Shown here piece after piece: positions 49,736-61,748 of a stretch of 64,000 nucleotides of DNA. Position 1 is the first letter of the stretch, and every line of letters begins with the position of its first letter. Source of the stretch: Heliocidaris tuberculata (taxonomy: Eukaryota; Echinodermata; Echinoidea; Camarodonta; Echinometridae). The stretch covers positions 30,807,409 to 30,871,408 of the forward strand of contig CM046846.1 of assembly GCA_025618425.1 (NCBI GenBank). Direction: 5' to 3'. The translations under genes were made by a program, and so were the position numbers. The notes below the pieces were generated by a model. That model had not been told where the DNA came from and did not search any database. It saw only the letters and a list, made by a program, of their open reading frames with translations.

Positions 49736-51265
49736 CTATTTATTTATTTATTTATTTATTTATTTAGTCTTATTTTACCAGGGTGGCTTCATCAGTGATT
49801 TCAACACTGATTTACAAAAAGGCCCTGCAAATTAACAAATATAACACTGACAATACTATACAAAATATGAACATTGCAGAAAAATCTTATTCAAACAAAC
49901 AATCAAAATGAATTTTCAATACAAAAGTGACCAAATGTGATTCAGCAAGTACTAGTATAAAATGAGAAGCAAATAATGATAAATTAACAATTTTAAATCT
50001 TACTGAGACTACATGAAAGAAAAATCTTTGGGGGAAAAAATGGATATTTGAACTTTCAAATCATAGAATCGTGAATAATGTTAAATGGCATCATATAATT
50101 TAGATACAAAGTGAATGCATTAGAAGTAATGTTTGAGAGTATGATAAATATATGTATATATAACTTCAAGTATTTCTTTTTTATTTGTTTGTATGCATTT
50201 CAACTATCTATTCTCTTACAAAAAGACTAGCAGAAGCAGAGTAAATAAGTTAAGAGTTCCATGGTTGTGCAATAAGTCATCCATCATGTAGGTTAGTGAA
50301 AGGTTTTCATAGTTTGTTGACTTTTCCACATATATAGTAATAGTGATCTATCATTCGGTTTGATCCTTATGAAAAGTCACACATGATTCTCAATAATAAT
50401 TATGATAAAACTGATTTGTATTCTCTTAATCTTTTTATTTTTTTTTAAATAAAAGAAGATATACAAAAGGATACATACTACTTACAATTCAATGAAAATT
50501 GAAAGCATTGTATTATAAAAGTATAGAGGGGGGGGGGGCGGAATGTCTGACACACCAATTTTGTCATACTCCTCTTATACCTAATATCAATTTCACACAT
50601 TTTTGAGATAGCTGGTACAAAACATTTGTTTGGTTTGGGCATTTCGTACATTTCTAGGGAGGTTGTTCCAAATGGTAGCACCGTCATAAGAGAAGGCCTT
50701 TTTGCCATTTTCTGTTTTAGCTTTTGGGATGATTAGACCTCTAGACTGTGAATTTCTTGTGCTATAACGATGTGTGGATGCAGAAAGTGAGAACAAATAT
50801 TTTAGATATGAAGGGGCATTTCCGTTCAGAATGTCGAAAATAAGTTTACCTTTTTGAAATTGCCAACGTTTTTCCATATTCATCCATTTGAGTCTTATTC
50901 ATCCATTTGAACATTTCTGTAGTTGGCGTGAGTAGTCTAATTAATTTGCAAAACGACTCTTGCCATTTGTTTGTGGAGTTTAATCACTGTATTTCTATGA
51001 CCCATGATTGCAATTTGACCAAGAGGTGCAACAGCAGTCAAAATATGGTAGTATAAGGGCGTTTGCAAGTAACTTGGCGCTGTTCACTGTTAGATATTTT
51101 CTAACTCGTCTTAGTAGTGCAAGTCTTGAGGCAATTTTGCTGGATATATATTTTATATGCTCATTCCAGATCCAACCAGACCCAAGATATTTCACGTTCT
51201 GCACGTGTTTGATCTGCAGATCATCAATCCGAATGTCAATGGGTTCCTGTATGTGACGTAATTTT
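49736..51265 (-). mobile_element. LINE RT C-terminal remnant with (AAATA)n-type tail
   Basis: Minus-strand frames (51204-50995 and 50883-50478) hold NVKYLGSGWIWNEHIKYISS, RRVRKYLT, LILPYFDCC, RYSTRNSQ and IWNNLPRNVR. These are the RT C-terminal landmarks of CR1/RTE-like non-LTR elements. Frameshifts and stops break it. The 3' untranslated part ends at 49736-49767 in tandem tatt units. It is 5'-truncated and dead. Confidence 0.85.
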
Positions 51266-52065
51266 TGGGGGTCCCTACCTAAAACCCAATATAAAGCCCA
51301 CGCCTAACCTTATAGCTTTGATATAATAAAACTTGCAGCAAAATGTCCAATCAACGTGACTTTCTTTATCGCAGCATATTGAGAATGATCGTATTATATG
51401 CTTTTCACTCTATCATGATGGTAGGGAATGCCCAGTTACCATGGTAATGGGCTTCAAGGTTTTCCATCTGAAGAGACCATATCTCTTGAGAGTATAAATC
51501 TTTATTTTGTTTAGAAACAACTTGAGCTTTGGGACGCAATAATGACATCCTTTCAATCACAATGAGTAGTAATAGGCTTCATCTGGGAGTCGACTCGTCT
51601 AATTAGTGTAATAATGTATTTCCATTGCCGACGCCATCCCAATGATATCTCAACCTCTTTGATAAACACTTTGAAGAGCAATTTTCTCGTAAAGCATTTC
51701 GATCAAGAGTGAAAGACGAGATTGCTAATTCCATGAATCCGCTAGAGTAGATCGAGTAGGATGTACTATATACTGATTGGGATGTGTAGCCCACTAGTCG
51801 ATTTTGTTGTTGCTCTAATAATAAATGAATCGTATTATTTGTCAACATTTGTAGTTTTCAAGGAGTGATAGAGTATTGAATTGAAAGTGAAATGGCTTAG
51901 AATATTAGCTACAGTCTGATAATGATAATGAACATTTGATGATAATTATACTATCGTTATTTTAAAATATTTTTTGTAAGTGGAGTTGTTGAAAAAGTGA
52001 CAAGGTTAATAATAACGCAATAAACCGTCCGTCTCTTCCTCCCTCTTGTCCCTGTTTTTTTTTTC
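51266..52065. other. No gene recognised
   Basis: AT-rich sequence without identifiable feature. Confidence 0.3.
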
Positions 52066-52154
52066 TTCTCTCTCTCTCTCTCTTTCGCTCACCTCTCCTT
52101 TTTCTACGTTTTGTTTCTTTCTCCTTTTCTCTTTATTTCTTCCTCTCCCTCACC

Positions 52155-52200
<46 letters not shown>
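52066..52200. repeat. (CT)n microsatellite
   Basis: Polypyrimidine with a pure CT block at about 52160-52197. Confidence 0.93.
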
Positions 52201-52973
52201 CTGTCTTCATATTGCCCTTCCTCCCCTGTCTCTCTCTTTCCCTGTGTCTCCCTATCTTGTTGTCCGACCTGTTCTAAAACCATGCCACCGACACTATCGT
52301 TGCTAGAAAAACTGATCAAATTCATAATGTGAAAGTGTTTGCTATTTACGTTCTAAATCTCGGAAGCTTTTTGTAGCCTGCATATAGCAATTACTTGAAC
52401 CGAACGAGACATGCGAATGTCCATTAATTTCCACCCACATGGTTGATTAGAGGGGGCACCAGGAAGCTCGATTGTTGATCATAACCCGTGACATTCATGG
52501 TCATACTTCGTGATTGATGTCGTCAGGGGGAGGGGGATAAGCGGGGGCAGGGGGCCATAAACCCCCAATCCGTTTGTTCTACCATACAATGCACCCTTCC
52601 CAAAGTCGACAACCACCCTCCCTTTTTATTAGAGATTTTAGAGCCATATTATTCTTCCAAATATTGCAACCCCTCTACAGCTTTTCTTTTAGGGGAGGGG
52701 GCCTTTGATGATTATGAGACATGTGTGTGCCTCCTTAAAAATAATCTAGCACCGCCCCTAGATGTCGTAAAGAGGGAAGGCAAATGAAAGGTAGCTGACA
52801 TTAAACACGTGATAACTTGTGCTCTTCAATCATGTCAATTTGTCTTTCTAAGTTTCCATCGTTACAGAAAGTTGTATAGTGACAATGGCGTATCCATTAT
52901 AGGGTAAAGCCGGCATACGGCAGGGGGAAATTTCCCTCACATGGATATTCATAGCAAATATTAGCCCCCTTGA
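52201..52973. other. No gene recognised; G/C-run repeat
   Basis: At about 52520-52760 a G-run-rich start (agggggaggggg) and end (caccgcccctag) resemble the ends of other G/C-run elements of the window. No coding sequence. Confidence 0.3.
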
Positions 52974-53012
<39 letters not shown>

Positions 53013-53017
53013 GTGCG

Positions 53018-53050
<33 letters not shown>

Positions 53051-53065
53051 CCTCGCTCTCTCTCT

Positions 53066-53103
<38 letters not shown>
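52974..53103. repeat. (CT)n microsatellite
   Basis: About 130 bp of CT with occasional CCTCG units. Confidence 0.96.
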
Positions 53104-53104
<1 letters not shown>

Positions 53105-53782
53105 CTGTGTCATCCCTTTTTGCTATATTTTCTCTTCCTGTTGTCTTTATCTGCTTTTGATAAATGACAAATTGTGTTTTATTTGTGTAGTTCATTAAAT
53201 AAATGTTTATTCATTCTTCTTTTCACAGAATATCATATTCTTATTTTGTTCACATAAAAAAGAAAGAAATATTGCCATATCTTTATCAAACCCGAAGATA
53301 AACATAGAAATCTAAACAGCAACAATGGCTGTTGGTGTACCTTCTTCTTTACTCTTGGCCTAGAAACCAAATTTATTTTAGGCAATGAAAATATCCTTCC
53401 ACCAGATATTCTGCATTCTTAGAAAGCCTACTCTCATTATTCATGTTTACTCTCTTTTTTTGTTGTTTTTTGTATTTTGACAATGTTTTTAAAAATATCG
53501 CCTATGTGTAAATGACTAATGCACTCATTTTATGCAAGGAATTTGGAATTGATCATGATAGTGTGTACTAACCCATATGATTGAATCTTAACTTGAATTT
53601 AATCTTTTGAAACCATTGCGTAAAGATAGAAAATTTCTTTGATTCACCATCTCACGAAAAAAAAAATACCAACAACTCAAGCGACAGTACTCGTATAGTC
53701 ATAATTGAATTATCATGAGCCATGTTTGTTTCAATAATATTCAGTGCAACTATTTTTTTCTGTAAAATGATAAGCTTTGAAA
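53104..53782. other. No gene recognised
   Basis: AT-rich spacer up to the hAT-like element. Confidence 0.3.
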
Positions 53783-54532
53783 CAGTGGCGTAGCGGGGGG
53801 GGGGCAGGCATTGGGGAGGCACTGCACTGGTGTCATGGGTGCCATCGGCAATATTATTTGAATGAATGTGACATCGTTTTTCCGAAGGTTCATGATTCCG
53901 AGAATGAAAAAGGGCTTATAATTCCGAGAATTTGTTGCATTACACCGAAGGTTCATAATTCCGAAAATGAAATAGGCTTCATATTTCCTAAGGTTCATAA
54001 TTCCAAACAATTATGTAGGGCTCCGTTACATTTTCGGAATTACAGACCTTCGGGATTGTGAACCCTTATTCATTTTCGGAATTACCAACCCTTGTTCATT
54101 TTCGGAATTAATATGATCCTTGAATAACGAACTTTCGGAGTAATGCATCAAATGTTTGGAACTATGAACCCTATATCATTTTCGGAATATTATTATGAAC
54201 TCCCTGTTATGGGAAATTTGTGTTTCGGGATTATAAGCCTTCGGGAAAACGAAACTTTCGAAAAACGAGTAACCCCCCCCCCCCCCCCCCACCCCGGAGG
54301 CATATGGTGTCAAGAGGGCCATCGTCAATATTAGGTGGATGATATGCGAGAAAGGCCATATAATGAGAGGAAGGATGTGAGAGGGAGTCGCATCATCTAC
54401 TTTTCACGTTGCCTTCCCCCTCTCGTTTTCGTTATCTTTCTCCCCCCCTTTTTGTGTCTCCCCCTTTTTTGTGTGTCTCCCCCCCCCCCCCCCCCCCCCC
54501 ACAATACGATTGCCCTCGTAGCTATACCACTG
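53783..54532. mobile_element. hAT-like MITE (CAGTGGCGTAGC ends) carrying a nested TTCCGAA element
   Basis: The left end cagtggcgtagc and the right end gctataccactg are inverted with one mismatch. TTTGAAA flanks both sides (53776-53782 and 54534-54540), consistent with a hAT-type duplication. C/G homopolymer runs and the TTCCGAA element (53874-54291) lie inside. No transposase. Confidence 0.65.
53874..54291 (+). mobile_element. TTCCGAA fold-back-like element, copy 3
   Basis: Begins tcgtttttccgaaggttc and ends cgaaaaacgagtaa plus a C-run. The interior is inverted variants of ttccgaaaatgaaa and ttcggaatta. Same layout as the copies at 44.0 kb and, reversed, 12.4 kb. Confidence 0.78.
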
Positions 54533-54628
54533 GTTTGAAAGATCAATAAGACTCCAAACACAGAGAAACGGTTTTACATTATTTTGCATAATGAACCTGG
54601 GGATCCAACCATAATAAAGATGACATGA

Positions 54629-54744
54629 AATATCGGGGTAACCTCGCTAGTCATAAGGACCGCTATTCATAACGCGTGTGTTAAATGAATAGCGCTTTTC
54701 TATGAATAGCGGTCCTTATGAATAGCGAGCGGACCCCGAAATAT
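54629..54744. repeat. Compact palindromic element with ATATCGGGGT ends
   Basis: A 116-bp near-palindrome. The arms contain cataaggaccgctattcata and tatgaatagcggtcctta, and the ends are atatcgggg and ccccgaaatat. Confidence 0.8.
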
Positions 54745-55289
54745 CTAACTTATTTGTCGTTTGTGAGAAACACACAAAACGGGTGGTGAAAATTGCGTAA
54801 TAGACAGAAATGAACACAAGTTTGTTCTTCTTTATGAGAAATATTTTACTTGTTCTTCATTTAGCTTTTTCTTTCCCTAAAACAAATTGGGCACATTTTG
54901 CAATTTCATATATTGCAGTAAGAATCAGCGAAAGACGTTTATTGTACTGATATGTATGCGATGATGCAATGATAACCCTAAAACAAGACTAAATTATGTT
55001 TCATGAAAATATTCTTAACATAAGAAGATAGGCCTACATTTTTTATTTTGTAGCTTTCGATAAAAATATTTATGTCTTCTTGAAACTATTCCATTGATAA
55101 ACATCTTGTCAAGGAAAAGTGTTCTGTTCATTCAACTAAATCAACTGGCTCATTTCTCAATATTTTAATGTCTATGTCGCCAGCTCCAGCATATACGATT
55201 CTGGAGCATGTGACTCAACAAGTCACCGTTTTCTATTGTTAATGACTTCGAGATGTTTGCCCACTTTCATGCCACATTAATCATTCATT
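54745..55289. other. Probable 3' flank of the CNBD2-like gene
   Basis: AT-rich sequence. A minus-strand AATAAA at 55042-55047 is a candidate poly(A) signal about 0.53 kb after the stop codon. No other feature. Confidence 0.3.
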
Positions 55290-55527
55290 TCAGTCCAGAC
55301 GATATTGTGTCTGAAATCGGCTGCACTCAGCGATTTTTGTAGGGTTTTCGTCATAACGTCTGCGTTACCCGGTTGGGATTTGGGTTTTACACGAATCCCT
55401 TTCTTGTCTCGGGAACTTGTTGCGGCTTTCTTCGTCGCTATTGCCGATGAGTGCCTCCTTGTACCACAATCCTGAGCGGATCCTCATCCCGAAGAAAATC
55501 TTTTGCGTCTTCCCTTGTAACAAAGTC
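55290..55527 (-). pseudogene. Decayed tandem copy of the CNBD2-like terminal exon
   Basis: The minus-strand sequence still encodes FVTREDAKDFLRDEDP, matching FVSEEDAKDLLRDEDT of the real exon, then loses frame. The untranslated portion after the stop is duplicated too (cgtcataacgtctgcg occurs in both units). The copy lies after the stop of the intact exon, so it would be transcribed as 3' untranslated sequence. Confidence 0.78.
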
Positions 55528-55578
55528 TAGAGCTTCGTCGATAATTGGCTACATTCGGCAATTTTCGTCAGGCATTCG

Positions 55579-55752
55579 TCATAACGTCTGCGCCAGTGCG
55601 TTTAGTTTTACTCGAATCCCTCTCCTGTCTCGAGAACTTCTTTCGGCTTTTTTCGTCGCTACTTTGCTGACGAGTGCCTCCTTGTATCGCTTCCATGTAT
55701 CTTCATCGCGTAGAAGATCTTTTGCGTCTTCCTCGGATACGAATTCCTGCAA
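55579..55752 (-). CDS. CNBD2-like: CNBD2-like terminal exon
   Basis: Acceptor aacccacag, 57 codons (LQEFVSEEDAKDLLRDEDTW onward, ending ALAQTL) and stop. An alternative acceptor six bases inside would remove two residues. A decayed copy follows at 55290-55527. Confidence 0.85.
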   Translation of the reverse strand: MQEFVSEEDAKDLLRDEDTWKRYKEALVSKVATKKAERSSRDRRGIRVKLNALAQTL

Positions 55753-58700
55753 CTGTGGGTTTGGGGGTTTTATAGCAAAAGCGGTAATAGAGAATTATTT
55801 TTCAACCATTAACATCCTATTTCGTAGGAAGAATATTTAGGGGTATCTTACCGAGCTTTCAAGAAATGATTTTGGAACAATTGGAAAGGGGTATAATAAA
55901 GTCATTCATATAAAATGTCATCAGCTACTTTTTTTGTTTTTCACATTCAAGTATTACTTGGCTATTTATTTAGACAGATATAAAGAAAGATGCAAGACAG
56001 CAAAATTCACAACTTTCCTCCCGTATTTCCCTTTTCTTGTCACACTTGACAAGTGTAATGGAATTATAGGCAGTACTCGTGATCGGGACGGTCATATAAT
56101 CAGAAGGGCACTCCAGCAGAAGACGAAGGCTAATAATTTATGCCCGGAGTTTTCATTCTCCATCAAAATGTGTACGATTGATTGTTCCGAATTAAGGGGG
56201 AAATGGGTGCTTTTTCAACGCTCTCCGTTTCTCGGACAGCGATTATCGAAAATTATGAGTAGGGTTACTTTCGTGACGAGATCCGTGATATAAAAAATAA
56301 GGGTGTCCTATAAGACACGTCAAATTCGTGGTCATTTACGCGTGCGAGGGGAAGCAAATCACTGAGCATCCTATGAGCTTTCTTGAAACACCATAATTAG
56401 TTCCTTGAAAATGTGCCTCCTTAAAATGCTTTTTAAAAGGCGGCCTTAATTGCGCAATAAGACTCGTTTTCTGGAAAACAGGGGGGGTTATTTCAAATTC
56501 CTGGAACAGGCATGTCCTAAGCCAAAACGCGCTTTATACGATCCGACTACTATGGATATTGGAAGAATTTGCATTATCATTTGATACGAATATTCATACA
56601 TGTAAAATCATAATGATCGAGGTTCTAAATATTCATATGAATGGTAAAATAGAAATTCCAGGGGCTGCAAGCTTTCTTGTAAGCGGAGAAACCAAATCGA
56701 CTCCGAATCTTAATGAGGTCAGAACAGTCTTGCGATTGCCTACGATTTGAAGCCAATTTGGCCTTTTCTCCCAATAGAAGGCTTTCAGTGCATTCAATTT
56801 TGTATTGTTGCTGTTCATTCCATTGTTCAGAAGCTCAATCAGGAATATCACGTAGGCTTGAATTTCCATATCTAATGTTATTGCAATTTCTTCAAAAATC
56901 GGTTCGCAGTCGGATCGTATAGTGTGCAGTGGGCTTTATACCTTCTATATAAAGAGTGAAGACTCCAGGATTTTATGATATGATGCTACTTACCATGCTC
57001 TCCAGTTTGAGGAGAGTCATAACACCGGCATGTTGACGAAAAAAGCGTTTGCTGATAGAGATGACCTCAGCTCCTCCACTCACCTGTAATAAATGGAAGT
57101 ACCACAATGAATAACCAAGACAGTGATATAATGCTGCTATGTTTAACTTCACCCGTGCAGCACAAACGAATAAACAACATTTTCGTCTGTAATAACTTCA
57201 AAATGGAAGAACACAGGACTACCAGAAGATGATGATGAAGAAGAAGAAGAAGAAGAAGAAGAAGAAGAAGAAGAAGAAGAAAAAAAAAAAAAAGAAGATC
57301 TTAATCTTTAAAGTATTCTGAAGAAATGTTAATTTATCATTCAAAAATACAGGTATTTATGCCGTAAAAGTTCATGACAAACGCAGTTTTAGGAATACGT
57401 TTCAGTAAAATTTAGTATTGGGGAAAGTTTCTGACAAGGCATGTCTGTTTTCTTTTTCGAGTAAATTACTTTTTTAACTTTGAAAAACAAATTTCAACTC
57501 GAAAAATCTGTCACACAACAAAGACATGAAGAAATATCACGACAACTTATCACGTTGATATCTCTTTGAACGTTTTAAAGGTTTCGTAAATGGATAACAC
57601 CTACCACACTAACGCCAGACGGTTCCACTCGCAGTGTTCCCGCAACTTCATTCAACCCCTGTAGCAATACGAAAATAGTTTTTTCATGAATTTAGCGACA
57701 AAGTATTTTTAAAAATCAAATAAGGATTCATTATTACAACCCGACGTTGTACTTGATTGCAGAAAATTTTGCCATCAGACTTCAATGATTGGAATATTAT
57801 TGTGAACAGGTTATGTAACACGATTTTGAAGAACACAATTCAACAAATGATTTCACACAGAAATATCATGTTTCCACTAGTATATCTTAAATGATTATCA
57901 AATTCCTACAAGAACTGTATAAACATGAAATGGCTATCTGTCATCAGTAACAGAAGCTAGAAAGATTTTGAAACACTTTTTAAAATTTCATTTCATTTGT
58001 GCTTTATTCGCCACGTGGTATAAGATACAAAAATATAATTTATACAGGTACAACAAACATGACAAACTTACAGTCTTCTACAAACACATATAGGCACTTA
58101 CAAATACTGACCGAACTTCAAGCAAGAAATATGTGTTAAAGATGATTACATTTATAACTTACAAAAATATCTCCAGGTTGCAGTTTCCCGAGTTGAAGAA
58201 ACACGCGTTTCTGTCTTCTCCTGCTCCTGGCCCCTCTGCCGCCCAATGGGAACGTTTGGGTGCGCTGTCGTGTTGGAGCCCGTGAAATCGAGGCATCCGT
58301 TCGGCTACGTTCAGTGAGGAACATGCTATTCCTACGCTGTCTGGACCGCGACCGATTATCGCCAGGGAGTAACGGATCTTCTATGATGTCATTGTTGCGG
58401 GCTAGGGCTGGAACGTCGTGGGAATAGGTGATAACGCTGGCTCGTCGGGATGATATGCTATGCTGTTAAATGCATGTTGATTAAAAAGACATTTAAGAGT
58501 ATAATAAAGAGGCGTCTTTATTTGTGATTTCCGTGCAATCCGCATTTAAAGATGGATTTACGCTCACTCGGATCTCTATATCTTGTACTCTGGATTCTGA
58601 TCCAGAACTGCTCCAATATTATATAATGCAACAATGGCGATGCCACCTCCATTGACCAAAATTATTGTACTATCAGATTCAAGATTCAACCATACAGTGA

Positions 58701-61311
58701 ACAAGGGGTGAGTCAGTATAATCAGCCGCATATGCGACCTCTTTAATATACTCTAGGGCCCTGTTTCATAAAACTTATCAGTAACAACTGCCCCATTTCT
58801 ATGACAAATTTGCTCTCAGCCAATCAGATTCAAGGATTTCAGTAGCTTGTAACAATTCTTGTAACTTATTATTGATAACAAGTTTTATGAAACGGGCCTC
58901 TGGCATGATCGAAAAATATGTTTAAAAGAATATGAATATCAATAATTAAATACTTTATCCATAGATCGTCAAGATGTTATCTCATCCTGATCGGAAGTTG
59001 GGTCAAAACATCAAGGAGATTGCAAAACAACCGGAAATAGTTCCTCTGTCATGTGCTCCCTCAATCCCACAGTCGCATTCTCAAAATAGAATGTCGACGC
59101 CCATGCATGGTAGAAGATATTAATGACCATGTTTGTCTGGATATAAAGCACAATTCTTCTAATTTTGGTATTTTTTTCTATTCAAATCAGTGAGACACTA
59201 TAAAAATAGTTAATAAAAGATGAACTCACTGGAGATATAGATCTCGTATCTTCCCTGGAGATAGGCGGAAGTCCGATGGACTGACCGTGTGGGTTACTGG
59301 TGATGGGTGAGGCATCCTCGGCTATAGATGTACGGATCTATACACAGGAACAAAAGAAATACATACCAATATATTATTGCATTGGTTTATACTGTTTTGA
59401 TCTCGTTACCAGGGATGTCGCTATAGGGGTGAGGTGTGTAATCATCCCCCTTTAAAAACAAAATTGTAAGCAAAATCGACATTTTTAAAGATTGTTGTCA
59501 AATCTCAACTACACTGCAAAAATCGGGGTGTTAATTAAACATCATCTCCGTATATATATTGGGCTACACCAGATAGGTGTTATAACAACACCAATTTCGA
59601 ATCAAACTGGTGTTGTTTTAACACTAAATATGGTGTTGTTCTAACACATATCTGGTGTAGCCCAATATCTGTGGCTTAACTGGTGTTGCTTTAACACTTA
59701 TCAAGTGTAGCCCACATACCGAGATGGTGTTGAATTAACACCCTGCTTTTTGCTGTGCAGTAATGACATTTTAATTTGTATCTTTTTGTTGTTGTTGGAA
59801 AATGTTTGACTATACCTTGTCGGCAAATTTGGCACAACTCCCTTCCCTCCCCCCCCCCCCCTTTTTTTTTTTAAATGTCTAGCTACGCACCTGCTCATTG
59901 CCTTCATAATATACACCTTTTCAGTTGAAGTACGAACATAGAGATTAATCATACCTATAAATAGTCAAAATGGAAATACAATAATAAAGTACCCTGATTC
60001 ATATTGATTTGTGTCATTTGAAGGGCTTCATCCTTTTTTTAGCTGTTGACGAACACTCTTGCTTTCAATTAACTTCTAAAAATATACAAAGCAATTTACA
60101 GTCCTAGAATGTTGCATTTATACAATAAATAGAATGAAGTTTCACCCCCTGAAGCGCACGGATTTCTAACAAACAGATTTGTGGGATATAACATCCTGAT
60201 TATAGATAGATTAGCAGAAGCAGCCCGTGGACATCTTCGGGAGCTAGCTTTGTTTATGATTAAACATCATATTTGTCACAATACATGTTTAAGTTCAAAT
60301 GAAAAAACCCTAACAAACATATAGCATATTTTGAGGGGTAAAGTGGTGTTTTACCAAGAAGTATGTATGACATGCGAGTATGTGTTTTTCTTCCAAATCT
60401 TGCATGAATTTTGAAGAAAATACATTATCATCTTGATGAATACTAAATTACGACTGTTTTAGCGCTGAATTAAGAATGACCCAAGTAGTTATTTATTTCA
60501 CGTCGAATTGAATTTAACTCCATTATGGCTTGTGGACGACCCACGACCCATAACTTCACATCACGGATTCTCGCCCTTTCTGAGGAACGATTTGATCTTG
60601 CCTTGTTTCTATGGTTCTTACTCATGCATAGAAAAGCTATGAAAGCATGACATCAATTGACTACCTCTTGTAAAGAATGAAATAATTAAAAGAAAATTTG
60701 TTTAGGGCTCTTTTCTTTTCGGAACGGCGCTGCAGGACTTAAAAAGTGCCTCCTATAACCATCTGGGGGGTCATTCCCCGCCCGTGCGTACCAAAAGAGC
60801 CAAGAGAGGCGCTTGAACCAAATAGAAAGAAAACACCCCAAATCCTTAGCTTATTATATATATACATGTACATGTAGATGTGTATGGAAATGACCAGTAC
60901 ATGCAGCAATCTTGACCTTTATGGTTCAGGAAACACGACAAAACAGGAAAGAGAACTTAGAGAAGTAAATGAACTTTCAAAAGAAAACTTACTTCGGGCA
61001 AGTAGGGTATAGTTGTTCGCTGTTTCGCAACGTATCTTGCTAAGCTCATCTCGATCATTTCTGAAATATCAAAAATTGTACATTTTAGTAAAAGACGTGT
61101 TAAGAAAATCACAACGATCAATATTTAGTTTGCTCTCTCTTTCTCTCTATCTCTCTCTCTCTCTCTCTGTCTTTCTTTAAATCCCTTCATATATGTCTTG
61201 CTCTCCCGTTCCCTCTCTCGCTCTCTCTCTTTCAATCCCTTCATATTTCTTACTCTCTCTCTCTCTCTCCCTCTCTCTCTGTATTCATCCGTCTATCTCC
61301 CTATCTCCATA

Positions 61312-61367
<56 letters not shown>

Positions 61368-61690
61368 TCCTCTCCATCCTTTCTCACACATGCATCTCTC
61401 ATACATTTTCCTTCCACGTACACATTTTTTTGACAACTGCATTATTTTGAAGATGGCAGCATTGAACTCTTACCCAATTGATGCATTCATCATCAAAATT
61501 ACCGTTTGCTGGTTTCCATGGTGGCTCCTTATATGTTCTATTGCTGCCTAAAACATTCTGTTTATATATATATATATCCTGATGAAGGCCTATGGCCGAA
61601 AATTTGACTTCTTTTATCATCTCTACGGTTGTTTTCATTTATTGTGAACTTTTGTTATTTTTCATCAACCGACGCAGGACTAATTATTTT

Positions 61691-61748
<58 letters not shown>

